A DNA stretch of 64,000 bases from Streptomyces sp. NBC_00569 (GCF_036345255.1 NZ_CP107783.1:3038001-3102000), one strand, 5' to 3'. Positions 53,861 to 63,704 are shown, counted from the stretch's first letter. Translations and numbers: made by a program. The notes: generated by a model from the letters alone, not told the origin.

Positions 53861-54988
53861 TCAATTGCCGGGCAGGCGGTCCCAGTCGGACAGGGTGAGC
53901 CCGGGCTCCGGACGCTGCCGGCTCACCAGAACGCTGCCGTCCGTCGCGACCGCCGCCATGACGACCCGCCCCCGCCCGTCCAGCGCCAGAGCGGGAGTGC
54001 CCGCACAGGTCACTCCTGTGTCGGTCCACCACAGTCCGGCGGATTCGCCACCGGTGCCGCAGACGCCGAGCACGGCCGTTCCCGCGTGCCCCTGGTGGGC
54101 CAGAACCGTGCAGTCGTAACCGTCGACGAACGCGCGGAGCGTGGAATGGGGTCCCTCCCCCGGGGCTCCGCCCACGGGGAATGCCCATTCGCCGGGCCGT
54201 TGCGCGTAGACGCCCGTCCCGCTCTGCTCGCTCCAGTACGCGGTGAAGACCCCGGGGCCGGTCTCCAGGAGCGCTGCCGAACCGGGCACCGGGGCAGGCA
54301 TGAGGTCCTGCGCACGGCGCAGGTCCGCACCCTGCTCCATCTGCACCCAGCGCATCACCGACCTGCGCCCCGGCGCGAGGAGTTCGACCAGTCCGGCAGA
54401 GGTCGCCGCGGCGGCGGGTCCGCCCACGACCTCACCGCCGCGCAGGTCCTGCCACGCCTCCCACGCCCCGCTCCTGGACTCCCGGCGCAGCATGACGCCA
54501 CCGGCTCCGCCCGAGACGAAGACATGGACGGTGCCCTGTCCGTCGACGGCGGCGGCGGGGTCTCCGAGCGTCGCCGCGTCCCTCGCCTCGCGGTACGGGT
54601 TGCCCAGGGAACGCCACTCCCCCAGCGTCCGTCCCGACTGGTACTGCACGGCGTAGAGCAGGTCGACCTTCGCGGCGCCGCCGCTCGGCCGCTTCTCCCT
54701 GCGGCCGAGGAAGTGCGCATAGCGGTTCGCGCCCTGGGCGACGGTGAGGGAGGTCAGTCCCGCGACGGGGAAGAAGTCCGGCCGGGTCCAGCGCCCGCTG
54801 CCGACGGCGGTCTCCGTCCAGCGGTTCACGCCGCCGTCGACGAGCGCGTACACCGCGAGACGGTCGTCGTTCCCCCGCAGCAGCCACGACCCCGTGGCCG
54901 ACGCCGCGGATGCCGCCCGGGGCCGCTCCTCGACGTCGACGCCGGATCGGGTCCGCCGGTCCACCGTCTGCGCACCTCTACCGCGCAT
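53861..54988 (-). CDS. Beta-propeller-like protein of unknown function
   Basis: 375 residues, ATG or GTG start near 54988. At least five repeats have a Trp-centred strand pattern, for example GSWLLRGNDDRLAVYALVDG, NRWTETAVGSGRWTRPDFFP, QYQSGRTLGEWRSLGNPYRE, RSGAWEAWQDLRGGEVVGGP and VLVSRQRPEPGLTLSDWDRL. This resembles PLL/fucolectin-like seven-bladed propellers, often sugar-binding. No signal peptide is visible, so it would be cytoplasmic unless secreted by another route. It neighbours the wall polymer genes on the same strand, which makes a glycan-binding role attractive but unproved. Confidence 0.7.
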   Translation of the reverse strand: MRGRGAQTVDRRTRSGVDVEERPRAASAASATGSWLLRGNDDRLAVYALVDGGVNRWTETAVGSGRWTRPDFFPVAGLTSLTVAQGANRYAHFLGRREKRPSGGAAKVDLLYAVQYQSGRTLGEWRSLGNPYREARDAATLGDPAAAVDGQGTVHVFVSGGAGGVMLRRESRSGAWEAWQDLRGGEVVGGPAAAATSAGLVELLAPGRRSVMRWVQMEQGADLRRAQDLMPAPVPGSAALLETGPGVFTAYWSEQSGTGVYAQRPGEWAFPVGGAPGEGPHSTLRAFVDGYDCTVLAHQGHAGTAVLGVCGTGGESAGLWWTDTGVTCAGTPALALDGRGRVVMAAVATDGSVLVSRQRPEPGLTLSDWDRLPGN

Positions 54989-55319
54989 GTGTGCCGTCCC
55001 CTCCCGCGCCGAGCCCGGCGTTCACAGATCATTCCAGAATTCGACACATCATATGCCTGTACGAACGACCGTCCCCCTGTTCGCTCGACTCGGCAAAAGT
55101 CACAGGTGGCGGCCATTCCGGCGGGTTCGGAAGCGCGCCGGGACGGCCCCGCTCGGCCCCAGCTCCCCTGACCAACCGGGCACTTCACTCATAAGAGTTT
55201 TCGAGTACATGTCTATAGTTCAGTCCCAACCAAGCGTCAGCCGCGCGGCACAGACCCGGTTCTCCTGGGTCTGTCTGCTGCCCCTGCCCATCGGGCACTA
55301 GTTGCGAGGACACCCCGCG
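54989..55319. promoter_or_regulatory. Divergent intergenic region upstream of the LCP gene
   Basis: 331 bases. A good -10 hexamer TATAGT lies at 55214-55219 on the plus strand, preceded by the imperfect dyad ACTCATAAGAGT at 55187-55198. The predicted leader of roughly 95 bases contains a 7-bp stem-loop (CAGACCC at 55251 and GGGTCTG at 55267). No gene is seen. Confidence 0.5.
55251..55273 (+). promoter_or_regulatory. Stem-loop in the LCP gene leader
   Basis: CAGACCC and GGGTCTG form a 7-bp perfect stem with a 9-base loop, about 47 bases before the LCP start and downstream of the putative -10. Confidence 0.4.
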
Positions 55320-56408
55320 ATGAGCCATGACCTGAGCACCGCTGTGCCGCCGTCCCGCCGGAGCTCGCCCGGCAAGCGCAGCCGCAAGGCTCCGAAGAAG
55401 CGCCGGACCGGCAGGATCGTGCTCCTGTCCCTGCTCGTCCTCGCGCTCGTCGTCGGCGGTACGGGTTACTGGCTGTACAGCGATCTCAACGGCAACATCA
55501 GCGGGGTCGACCTCGACAAGGCGATAGGCGACAACCGTCCCGAGAAGCTCCCGACCAGCGGTCAGAACATCCTGGTCCTCGGTTCGGACTCACGCGCCGG
55601 GGACAACGCGGACCTGGGCACCGGCAAGGTCGCGGGCGCCCGCTCCGACACCGCGCTGGTGATGCACATACCGGAGGGCCGCACGCGGGCCACCGCCGTC
55701 AGCATCCCCCGGGACACCCTCGTGACCCGCCCCGAGTGCACCAAGTCGGACGGCTCCAAGATCCCCTCGGCCAAGCGCGTCATGTTCAACTCCGTGTACT
55801 CGCTCGCCGGTCCGGCCTGTGTGGTCAAGACCGTCGAGGACATGTCCGGGGTCCGCATGGACCACTTCATGGAGATCGACTTCTCCGGGTTCAAGGGACT
55901 CGTGGACGCGATAGGCGGCGTCACCGTGACCGTCGACAAGCCGATCCACGACAAGTCCAGCGGCCTCGAACTGAGCGCGGGCACCCACAAGTTGAACGGC
56001 ACCCAGTCGCTGGCCTTCGTGCGGACCCGCCACGGCATCGGCGACGGCAGCGACCTCGGGCGCATCGGCCTCCAGCAGCAGTTCATGATCGCGCTGCTCG
56101 GCGAGGTCAAGAAGCAGGACCTGCTGGGCAGCCCGACGAAGACGTTCAAGATCGCGGACAGCCTCACCTCGTCGCTGACCACCGACTCCGACCTCGCGTC
56201 GTTGAAGTCCCTGGCCGAGTTCAGCCGCAGCATGCACGGCGTCGACCCGGCCACCATGGAGACGATCATGCTGCCGGTGCGCTACGACACCGCGGACCCC
56301 AACCGCGTGGTGGCCGCCGAGCCCCAGGCCACGCAGTTGTGGAAGGCGATCCGTACGGGCGGCGAGATCCCCGAGTCCGCCAAGAAGTCCCCGGCGCAGG
56401 GCGGCTGA
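55320..56408 (+). CDS. LytR-CpsA-Psr (LCP) family wall polymer ligase
   Basis: 362 residues from the ATG at 55320, with GAGGA upstream. A very basic cytoplasmic tail (SPGKRSRKAPKKRRTGR) precedes one membrane helix near 33-53. The extracellular LCP domain has ILVLGSDSRAGD, ARSDTALVMHI, AVSIPRDTLVTRP, MDHFMEIDFSGFKGLVDAIG and FVRTRHGIGDGSDLGRIGLQ, which carry the Arg and Asp residues that bind polyprenyl diphosphate. LCP enzymes attach teichoic-acid-like or other glycopolymers to peptidoglycan. It lies divergent from the polymer-synthesis cluster, matching that role. Confidence 0.93.
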   Translation: MSHDLSTAVPPSRRSSPGKRSRKAPKKRRTGRIVLLSLLVLALVVGGTGYWLYSDLNGNISGVDLDKAIGDNRPEKLPTSGQNILVLGSDSRAGDNADLGTGKVAGARSDTALVMHIPEGRTRATAVSIPRDTLVTRPECTKSDGSKIPSAKRVMFNSVYSLAGPACVVKTVEDMSGVRMDHFMEIDFSGFKGLVDAIGGVTVTVDKPIHDKSSGLELSAGTHKLNGTQSLAFVRTRHGIGDGSDLGRIGLQQQFMIALLGEVKKQDLLGSPTKTFKIADSLTSSLTTDSDLASLKSLAEFSRSMHGVDPATMETIMLPVRYDTADPNRVVAAEPQATQLWKAIRTGGEIPESAKKSPAQGG

Positions 56409-56443
56409 CCGAGCGTCAGGCCCGTCCGGGGCACCGCGTCCCC

Positions 56444-57934
56444 CTACTGCACGCCCGCCTCCTCCTGCCGTCCCAGCCGGCTGTGCGAGCGCCCGTACAC
56501 GAAGTACACGATGATGCCGATCACCATCCAGGCGGCGAAGCGCAGCCAGGTCTCCGCGGGCAGGTTCAGCATCAGCCACAGGGACGCGAGCACCGACAGG
56601 ATCGGGATGAACGGCACCAGGGGGGTGCGGAAGGCGCGGGGCAGGTCGGGGCGGGTGCGGCGCAGGATGACGACGCCGAGCGCGACGACGACGAACGCGA
56701 ACAGCGTGCCGATGTTCACCAGTTCCGCGAGCTCGCTGAGGCTGGTGAACCCGGCCAGGATCGCAATGATCCCGCCGAGCAGGATGGTCGGCCGGTACGG
56801 GGTCTTGAACCTCGGGTGGACGACGGAGAAGAAGCGGGGCAGCAGCCCGTCACGGCTCATCGCGAAGAACACCCGGGTCTGGCCCAGGAGGAGGATCAGG
56901 CAGACCGTCGTCAGGCCGACCGCGGCGCCGAAACTGATGACACCCGCGTACCAGGGGTGCCCGGTCGCCTTGAAGGCGTCCGCGAGCGGGGCGTCGATGG
57001 ACAGCTCGCTGTACCTCTGCATGCCCGTGACGACGATCGACACCGCCACGTAGAGCGTGGTGCAGATGATCAGGGAGCCGAGGATGCCGCGCGGCATGTC
57101 CCGCTGCGGGTTCTTCGTCTCCTCGGCGGCGGTGGCCACGACGTCGAAGCCGATGAAGGCGAAGAAGACGACGGAGGCGGCGGTGAAGATGCCCATGACG
57201 CCGAAGTCGGTCGGCGTGTAGCCGAACATCAGCTGCACGAGCGGGGACTGGAGGCTGCTGCCCGCCTCCTGCGCCTGCGCCTTCGGGATGAAGGGCTTGT
57301 AGTTGTCGGCCGTGATGAAGAAGGCCCCCGCGATGATCACGATGAGGACGACGGCCACCTTGATGGCGACGACGACCGACGTGACGCGGGCGGAGAGCTT
57401 CATCCCCAGGACGAGGATGACGGTGAGCACCAGGACCAGGGCGGCGGCGAGGATGTCGAAGCCGAACCCCGTGGCCCCGTCCCGCCCGCTCAGCGACACG
57501 GGCAGATGCCAGCCGGCGTTGTCGAGGAGCGAGCGCACGTAGCCCGACCAGCCGACGGCGACCACCGCCGTGCCGAGCGCGAACTCGAGGACCAGGTCCC
57601 AGCCGATGATCCATGCGGGGAGTTCGCCCAGTGACGCGTACGAGAAGGTGTACGCGGATCCGGCGACCGGGACGGTGGACGCGAACTCCGCGTAGCACAG
57701 CGCGGCCAGGCCGCAGACGACGCCGGCCACGATGAAGGCCAGGGCCACCGAGGGGCCCGCGTTCTCCTTGGCGACCTTGCCCGTGAGGACGAAGATGCCG
57801 GTGCCGATGATGACACCGACACCGAAGACGGTGAGGTCCAGAGCGGACAGCGACTTCTTGAGTGCGTGCTCCGGCTCCTCAGTGTCCAAGATCGACTGTT
57901 CGACCTTCTTCGTCCTGAAGAGGGTGCTGCTCAC
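56444..57934 (-). CDS. APC-family amino acid permease (cationic amino acid transporter type)
   Basis: 496 residues from the GTG at 57934, preceded by GGGAGGT; the longer open frame is not needed. About twelve to thirteen hydrophobic helices are visible. The first holds the APC motif VFGVGVIIGTGIFVLTGKV near 40-58; later AFIGFDVVATAAEETKNPQR is typical of YfnA/CAT-type permeases. It likely imports basic or branched amino acids by proton symport. It converges with the LCP gene and lies downstream of the dxs terminator. Confidence 0.9.
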   Translation of the reverse strand: MSSTLFRTKKVEQSILDTEEPEHALKKSLSALDLTVFGVGVIIGTGIFVLTGKVAKENAGPSVALAFIVAGVVCGLAALCYAEFASTVPVAGSAYTFSYASLGELPAWIIGWDLVLEFALGTAVVAVGWSGYVRSLLDNAGWHLPVSLSGRDGATGFGFDILAAALVLVLTVILVLGMKLSARVTSVVVAIKVAVVLIVIIAGAFFITADNYKPFIPKAQAQEAGSSLQSPLVQLMFGYTPTDFGVMGIFTAASVVFFAFIGFDVVATAAEETKNPQRDMPRGILGSLIICTTLYVAVSIVVTGMQRYSELSIDAPLADAFKATGHPWYAGVISFGAAVGLTTVCLILLLGQTRVFFAMSRDGLLPRFFSVVHPRFKTPYRPTILLGGIIAILAGFTSLSELAELVNIGTLFAFVVVALGVVILRRTRPDLPRAFRTPLVPFIPILSVLASLWLMLNLPAETWLRFAAWMVIGIIVYFVYGRSHSRLGRQEEAGVQ

Positions 57935-58021
57935 GGTCGTACCTCCCACGCATTGTCGTCCTCGACATGATCGAGGGGGCTTTCGCTCCGTATGCCCCGG
58001 CACGGACGCATTCACGCGAAT

Positions 58022-58063
58022 GGGCCGGTCCCACCACCCTTGCGGGGTGGCGGGACCGGCCCA
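58022..58063 (-). terminator. Terminator hairpin after dxs
   Basis: GGGCCGGTCCCACCACCC pairs with GGGGTGGCGGGACCGGCCC with one mismatch and a short loop. It lies about 20 bases downstream of the dxs stop on the minus strand. Confidence 0.8.
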
Positions 58064-58083
58064 TGGAGCAGCCTGTGAGGGGG

Positions 58084-60009
58084 TCAGTCGCGCGCGGGCT
58101 CCACCGCGTCGGTGGCCGTCGCGCGCTCGAAGCGGCCGTCCAGCTTGGCGACCAGACCGGTGACCTGACGTGCGATGTCGGGGGCCGTGAGGCCGATCTC
58201 GGCCATGACCTCCTTGCGCGAGGCGTGGTCGAGGAAGCGCGGCGGGATGCCGAAGTCACGCAGCGGTACGTCGACGCCCGCGTCGCGCAGGGCCTGCGCG
58301 ACGGCCGAACCCACGCCTCCCACACGGGAGTTGTCCTCGACGGTGACGACGACGCGGTGCTGCTCGGCGAGCGGCGCGAGCGCCTCGTCGACCGGCTTGA
58401 CCCAGCGCGGGTCGACGACGGTCGTGGTGATGCCCTGCTTGTCGAGGAGCCCGGCGATCTCCAGGCACATCGGGGCGAGCGCCCCGACGGAGACCAGCAG
58501 CACGTCCGGCTTGGCCGCGGACGGCCTGCGCAGCACGTCCATGGCACCGACCTTGCCGACGGCCGGGACCGCGGGTCCGACGACGCCCTTCGAGTAGCGG
58601 ACGACGGTCGGCGCGTCGTCGACCTGGACGGCCTCGCGCAGCTGGGCGCGCAACTGCTCGGCGTCGCGCGGGGCGGCCAGGCGCAGCCCGGGGACGACCT
58701 GGAGCATGGACATGTCCCACATGCCGTTGTGCGAGGCGCCGTCGTCACCCGTGACGCCGGCCCGGTCCAGGACGAAGGTGACACCGCACTTGTGCAGCGC
58801 GACGTCCATGAGGACCTGGTCGAAGGCGCGGTTGAGGAACGTCGCGTAGACCGCGAAGACCGGGTGCACCCCGCCGGTGGCGAGACCCGCGGCCGAGGTG
58901 GCGGCGTGCTGCTCGGCGATGCCGACGTCGTAGATGCGGTCCGGGAACGCGTCGGCGAACTTCTTCAGGCCGACGGGCTGGAGCATCGCGGCGGTGATCG
59001 CGACGATGTCCTCGCGGTCGTGGCCGAGCTTGACCATCTCGTCGCCGAAGACGGACGTCCAGCTGGCGGCCGAGGCCTTGATGGGCAGGCCGGTGTCCGG
59101 GTGGATCGGGCCGATGCCGTGGAAGCGGTCGGCCTCGTCCTGCTCGGCGGGCTTGTAGCCGCGGCCCTTCTCGGTGAGGCAGTGCACGATGACCGGTCCG
59201 CCGAACCGCTTGGCGCGGGCCAGGGCCGACTCCAGGGCCTCGATGTCGTGGCCGTCGATGGGGCCGACGTACTTCAGGCCGAGGTCCTCGAACATGCCCT
59301 GCGGGGCGATGAAGTCCTTGAGGCCCTTCTTGGCGCCGTGCAGGGTCTCGTAGAGCGGCCTGCCGACGACCGGGGTGCGCTCCAGGAGGTCCTTGCCGCG
59401 GGCCAGGAACCGCTCGTAGCCGTCCGTCGTGCGCAGGGTGGCCAGGTGGTTGGCGAGGCCGCCGATGGTGGGGGCGTACGAGCGCTCGTTGTCGTTGACG
59501 ACGATCACGAGGGGGCGGTCCTTGGCGGCCGCGATGTTGTTCAGGGCCTCCCAGGCCATGCCACCCGTGAGCGCTCCGTCGCCGATCACGGCGACGACGT
59601 GGTCGTCCTTGCCGCGCACCTCGTTCGCCTTGGCGAGGCCGTCGGCCCAGCCGAGGACCGTGGAGGCGTGCGAGTTCTCGATCACGTCGTGGTCGGACTC
59701 GGCGCGCGAGGGGTAGCCGGACAGGCCGCCCCTGGTGCGCAGCTTGGCGAAGTCCTGACGTCCGGTGAGCAGCTTGTGCACGTAGGACTGGTGACCGGTG
59801 TCGAAGAGCACCCGGTCCTTCGGCGAGTCGAACACGCGGTGCAACGCGATGGTGAGTTCGACGACGCCGAGGTTGGGGCCGAGGTGGCCGCCGGTCTTGG
59901 ATACCGCGTCGACCAGGAAGGTCCGGATCTCGCCGGCCAGCTGGTCCAGCTGGTCCAGGCTGAGCCGGTCCAGATCGCGCGGTCCCGTGATGCGGGTCAG
60001 CAGCGGCAC
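58084..60009 (-). CDS. dxs: 1-deoxy-D-xylulose-5-phosphate synthase
   Basis: 641 residues, GTG start with AGGAGGC upstream. Thiamine-diphosphate motifs: [16 protein letters not shown] near 69-84, [20 protein letters not shown] near 150-169 and [20 protein letters not shown]. The second half contains [19 protein letters not shown], the catalytic His/Glu region, and the TLNG-free C-terminal domain ending in [12 protein letters not shown]. It condenses pyruvate with glyceraldehyde 3-phosphate, the first step of the MEP isoprenoid pathway. Length is normal. Confidence 0.97.
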   Translation of the reverse strand: MPLLTRITGPRDLDRLSLDQLDQLAGEIRTFLVDAVSKTGGHLGPNLGVVELTIALHRVFDSPKDRVLFDTGHQSYVHKLLTGRQDFAKLRTRGGLSGYPSRAESDHDVIENSHASTVLGWADGLAKANEVRGKDDHVVAVIGDGALTGGMAWEALNNIAAAKDRPLVIVVNDNERSYAPTIGGLANHLATLRTTDGYERFLARGKDLLERTPVVGRPLYETLHGAKKGLKDFIAPQGMFEDLGLKYVGPIDGHDIEALESALARAKRFGGPVIVHCLTEKGRGYKPAEQDEADRFHGIGPIHPDTGLPIKASAASWTSVFGDEMVKLGHDREDIVAITAAMLQPVGLKKFADAFPDRIYDVGIAEQHAATSAAGLATGGVHPVFAVYATFLNRAFDQVLMDVALHKCGVTFVLDRAGVTGDDGASHNGMWDMSMLQVVPGLRLAAPRDAEQLRAQLREAVQVDDAPTVVRYSKGVVGPAVPAVGKVGAMDVLRRPSAAKPDVLLVSVGALAPMCLEIAGLLDKQGITTTVVDPRWVKPVDEALAPLAEQHRVVVTVEDNSRVGGVGSAVAQALRDAGVDVPLRDFGIPPRFLDHASRKEVMAEIGLTAPDIARQVTGLVAKLDGRFERATATDAVEPARD

Positions 60010-60222
60010 CCGTGCCTCCTTGCGATAGAACTGATCGAGCTTTTGCCGGGCCTGTCGAGTCTAATGTTCCGCCTTGGCGCGCGGCGCCCGGGCTGTGCGT
60101 TGTACATCACGCGATCGGCCGTACCCGAGGAGTACTCACGTTCGGTGGCGCTCTCGTGACATGGCTGTGCCCGGCGTCGTCATTGGCGCCGGGCACAGGA
60201 TCCAGGGAGCGTCGCGACCGCC

Positions 60223-60279
60223 AGGGTCTGTCGTTCGGATCAGGCTGGTGCCCAGCGTGATCCGAACGAGAGGTCCTAG
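60223..60279. repeat. Short MITE-like inverted repeat at the xylH stop
   Basis: AGGGTCTGTCGTTCGGATCA at 60223-60242 pairs with TGATCCGAACGA at 60258-60269 and then imperfectly to CCTAG at 60275-60279. The outer AGGGTCTGTC is shared with the 190-bp element at 35539. The terminal CTAG supplies the TAG stop of xylH. It may also work as the xylH terminator. Confidence 0.6.
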
Positions 60280-61562
60280 GCGCGGCCTGCCGACTTCTGG
60301 GTCTTGCGGGTGACCGAGTCGATGACGACCGTGGCGAGGAGCACGCCACCGGTGATCATGTACTGGATCGGGGTGGCGATGCCCTGGAGGGCCAGGCCGT
60401 ACTGGATCGACGTGATCACGAGCACACCGAGCAGGGCGTTCCAGGTGCGGCCCCGGCCGCCGAAGAGGCTGGTGCCGCCGATGACGGCCGCCGCGATGAC
60501 GTTCATCAGGAGGTCGCCGGAACCGGCGCTCTGGTTGGCCGCCGCGATCTTGGAGGCCCAGAAGAGGCCGCCGACCGCCGCGAACAGACCGGCGACGGCG
60601 AAGACCGAGACGCGGATCGCCGTGACGTTGATACCGGCGCGGCGCGACGCCTCGACGCTGCCGCCGAGCGCGAAGATCTTGCGGCCGTACGAGGTGCGGC
60701 GCAGAACGAAGTCGCTGGCGACCAGGACGATCGCGAACAGCAGCACGGCGAGCGGCAGGCCCTTGTACTGGTTGAACATGATCGCCACGGCGAAGGCCGC
60801 GATCGCGAGCAGCACCGTGCGCAGCACGAGCTCGCTCAGCGGGCGGGACGGGATCCCGGCGGCCTCGCGGCGCCGGTTGCCGAGGAAGGCCGACAGGAAG
60901 TAGCCGGCGACCGCGACGACCGCGAGCCCGTAGGCGGCGGCGACATCGGAGAAGTAGTACGTGGTGAGCTTGCCGACCACGCCGTCGCTGTCGATGTTGA
61001 TCGTGCCGTTGGAGCCCAGGATCTGGAGCATGAAGCCGTTCCAGAACAGCAGGCCCGCCAGGGTCACGGCGAACGCGGGAGCGCCGATCCGGGCGAAGAA
61101 GAAGCCGTGCAGGGCGCCGATGACGGCACCGGCGGCGAGGGCGGTGAGGACCGCGACCCACTCGTTGACGCCGTGGGTGACGCTCATCACGGCCGTGATC
61201 GCCGCGGAGACACCGGAGACGGAGCCGACCGAGAGGTCGATCTCGCCGAGCAGCAGCACGAAGATGATGCCGACGGACATCATGCCCGTCGCGACCATGG
61301 CGACGAAGATGTTGTTGAGGTTCTCCGCGCCCAGGAACGCCGAGTTGAGGCTCTGGAAGATCGCGCAGATGACGATCAGGCCGATGACGACCGGGGTGGC
61401 GCCGAGGTCACCGGCGCGCATCTTGCGCTTGAACTCGCCTATGTAGCCCGCGAATCCCTGCTCGCGCACGAGGAGGCGGGGGTCGACGGCGACACTCGCG
61501 TCGCCGGCGACCGCCGGGGCGTCCACGGGGGCCTGCGGCTTGTCGGTCTTTTCGATGCTCAC
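60276..61562 (-). CDS. xylH: Sugar ABC transporter permease XylH
   Basis: 428 residues. After a 65-residue cytoplasmic N-terminus come about ten hydrophobic helices; LLLGEIDLSVGSVSGVSAAI is the RbsC/XylH-type signature, and GRKIFALGGSVEASRRAGIN is the cytoplasmic EAA-like coupling loop. It forms the channel for the XylF-bound sugar (xylose or xylobiose in the known Streptomyces system) and pairs with XylG. Its ATG overlaps the xylG stop (ATGA). The stop lies in a MITE-like repeat. Confidence 0.93.
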   Translation of the reverse strand: MSIEKTDKPQAPVDAPAVAGDASVAVDPRLLVREQGFAGYIGEFKRKMRAGDLGATPVVIGLIVICAIFQSLNSAFLGAENLNNIFVAMVATGMMSVGIIFVLLLGEIDLSVGSVSGVSAAITAVMSVTHGVNEWVAVLTALAAGAVIGALHGFFFARIGAPAFAVTLAGLLFWNGFMLQILGSNGTINIDSDGVVGKLTTYYFSDVAAAYGLAVVAVAGYFLSAFLGNRRREAAGIPSRPLSELVLRTVLLAIAAFAVAIMFNQYKGLPLAVLLFAIVLVASDFVLRRTSYGRKIFALGGSVEASRRAGINVTAIRVSVFAVAGLFAAVGGLFWASKIAAANQSAGSGDLLMNVIAAAVIGGTSLFGGRGRTWNALLGVLVITSIQYGLALQGIATPIQYMITGGVLLATVVIDSVTRKTQKSAGRA

Positions 61563-62341
61563 TTCTGAGCCTCCGCGTTGGTGCGCGCCGCACGACGGGT
61601 CACGGCGTTGTCCGTGGCGCCGGTGATGGCGGAGATGATCTCTTCCTGCGAGGTGGTCTTGACCTCGAAAACGCCGTTGTTGCGGCCGAGCCGCAGGACG
61701 GCGACCTTGTCGGCGACGGCCTTCACATCGGCCATGTTGTGGCTGATGAGGATGACCGCGTGGCCGCGCTCGCGCAGCCGCTCGACGAGGTCGAGGACCT
61801 GCGCCGTCTGCTCGACGCCGAGGGCGGCCGTCGGCTCGTCGAGGATGACCAGCTTGGGCTCGCCGAGCATGGAGCGTGCGATGGCCACGACCTGGCGCTG
61901 ACCGCCGGAGAGCGAGGCGATCGGGATGCGCACGCTCGGGATGCGGATCGACAGCGTGTCGAGCAGCTCCCTGGAGCGGCGCTCCATCTCGACCTCGTCG
62001 AGGACACCGCGGCGCTTGAGCTCACGGCCCAGGAAGAGGTTGCCGACGACGTCAATGTTGTCGCACAGCGCGAGGTCCTGGTAGACGGTCGCGATGCCCA
62101 GGTTCTGGGCGTCGTGCGGCTTGTTGACCGCGACGGCCTTGCCGTCCCACTCGATGACACCTTCATCGATGGGGTGCACACCGGCGATCGTCTTGACAAG
62201 GGTGGACTTTCCGGCGCCGTTGTCGCCGACCAGGGCGACCACCTCACCGGCGTGGACCTCAAGCTCTACATCGGTGAGCGCCTGGACGGCACCGAATCGC
62301 TTGGAGACTCCGCGCAACGCCAGCACGGGCGTAGCGGACAC
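61559..62341 (-). CDS. xylG: Sugar ABC transporter ATP-binding protein XylG
   Basis: 260 residues from the GTG at 62341, nine bases after AAGGAG; ATGs at 62350 and 62365 sit on or upstream of that site and are less likely. Walker A GDNGAGKST, Q-loop YQDLALCDN, signature LSGGQRQ, Walker B LVILDEPTAAL and H-loop LISHNMADV are intact. Only one ABC domain is present, unlike the double-domain E. coli XylG. The gene lies after a gap holding a strong hairpin following xylF. Confidence 0.93.
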   Translation of the reverse strand: MSATPVLALRGVSKRFGAVQALTDVELEVHAGEVVALVGDNGAGKSTLVKTIAGVHPIDEGVIEWDGKAVAVNKPHDAQNLGIATVYQDLALCDNIDVVGNLFLGRELKRRGVLDEVEMERRSRELLDTLSIRIPSVRIPIASLSGGQRQVVAIARSMLGEPKLVILDEPTAALGVEQTAQVLDLVERLRERGHAVILISHNMADVKAVADKVAVLRLGRNNGVFEVKTTSQEEIISAITGATDNAVTRRAARTNAEAQK

Positions 62342-62449
62342 GTGAACCATCTCCTTCGCCGCCAAAGGCCTGACCCGGCGGGAGGTTGAACAGAAAAGGC
62401 TGAGAGGGGGGTGCGTACGTGCAGGGACGGTGCTGTCGTACGTCGTTCC

Positions 62450-62502
62450 GTCCGGCGCCCCGCCGTTGAGCTTGCGGGGCTGTCGGCGGCGGGGCGCCGG
62501 AC
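62450..62502 (-). promoter_or_regulatory. Strong hairpin between xylF and xylG (possible attenuator)
   Basis: GTCCGGCGCCCCGCCG and its exact reverse complement (62487-62502) form a 16-bp stem with a 21-base loop. It is the most stable structure in the 241-base gap between the binding protein and transporter genes and may partly stop transcription or protect the xylF message. Confidence 0.6.
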
Positions 62503-62582
62503 GCGCTCACACGGGGCGCTCCTTCAAGGTGCGCTCATGTCCCGTGCAGGACCGGGGAGTTGCCGAGGCGACTCCGGCCTGG

Positions 62583-63704
62583 TTACTTCAGGCCGATCTT
62601 GTCGCAGGCGGCCTTGTACTTGGCCGTGCAGATGTCGTCGAGGGTGTAGTAACCCTCCTTGACGACCGTGTCCTTGATGTTGTCCTGGGTCAGGGAGACC
62701 ACCGGGACGATCACGGACGGGACACCCTTCTCGGTGCCGCTGTCGACCGTGCCGGTCTTGATGGAGTCGAGGCTCTCACCCTTGGCGACCGCGACGGCCA
62801 TCTTGGCGACGGTCTCGGCCTCCTGCGGGTACGACTTGAAGACGCTCATGTTCTGGTCGCCCGTGACGATGCGCTGCACACCCGCGAGCTCGGCGTCCTG
62901 GCCGGTGACCGGGGGAAGCTTGCTCAGGCCCGCGCCCTTGAGCGCGGTGATGATGCCGCCCGCCATGCCGTCGTTGGCGGAGTAGACGCCGGCGATCTTG
63001 TCCTTGCCGACCGCGGAGATCGCGGCGTCCATGTTGGCGTTGGCGTTCTCCGGCTTCCACTCCTTGGTGTCGTAGGACTTGGCGATGTTCACCTTGCCCT
63101 TGAGCACCGAGAGCGCGCCGTCCTTGAACTGCTTCGCGTTCGGGTCGGTGATCGCGCCGTTCATCATGACGATCTTGGAGCTGGGCTTGGCCTTGTCGCC
63201 CATGGCCTTCAGCAGCGCCTCGCCCTGCGTCTTGCCGACCTCGGTGTTGTCGAACGAGGTGTACGCCTCGATCGGACCCTCGGCCAGGCGGTCGTACGCG
63301 ACGACGGGGATGCCCGCGTCCTTGGCCTTCTTCACACCGCCGGCGACGGCCTTGTAGTCGACCGCGTCCAGGATCAGCACGTCGACCTTCTTGGTGATCA
63401 TCGTGTCGATCTGCTGCGACTGGACGGTCGCGTCCTGCTTGGCGTTCAGGTACTCGACCTTGCCCTTGCCATTGGTGAGCGTCGAGATCTGCTTCTCAAT
63501 GATCGGCTTGTCGAACTTCTCGTAGCGCGCGGTCTGGTTCTCCGGCAGCAGCAGGCCGACGGTGATCGCGTCGCCCTTCTTCGAGCTCGCCTTGTCGCCG
63601 CTGTCCTTGTCGCCGGACTCCTTGGCGCTGCCGCAAGCGGCGAGAGAGACGGCCATACCAGTGGCACAGAACGCAACGGCGGCACGACGCATACGCGTGT
63701 TCAC
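62583..63704 (-). CDS. xylF: Sugar-binding lipoprotein XylF
   Basis: 373 residues, GTG start eight bases after GGGAGG. A lipoprotein signal ends at VSLAACGSA (Cys 24), followed by a charged Ser/Asp/Lys linker. The periplasmic-binding fold (48-373) has VGLLLPENQTARYEKFDKPI, DAVDYKAVAGGVKKAKDAGI, VVAYDRLAEGPIEAYTSFDN and GVYSANDGMAGGIITALKGA, the D-xylose-binding subfamily pattern. It captures sugar at the membrane surface for XylGH. It lies beside the ROK regulator gene, matching the xylFGH locus controlled by Rok7B7. Confidence 0.93.
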   Translation of the reverse strand: MNTRMRRAAVAFCATGMAVSLAACGSAKESGDKDSGDKASSKKGDAITVGLLLPENQTARYEKFDKPIIEKQISTLTNGKGKVEYLNAKQDATVQSQQIDTMITKKVDVLILDAVDYKAVAGGVKKAKDAGIPVVAYDRLAEGPIEAYTSFDNTEVGKTQGEALLKAMGDKAKPSSKIVMMNGAITDPNAKQFKDGALSVLKGKVNIAKSYDTKEWKPENANANMDAAISAVGKDKIAGVYSANDGMAGGIITALKGAGLSKLPPVTGQDAELAGVQRIVTGDQNMSVFKSYPQEAETVAKMAVAVAKGESLDSIKTGTVDSGTEKGVPSVIVPVVSLTQDNIKDTVVKEGYYTLDDICTAKYKAACDKIGLK

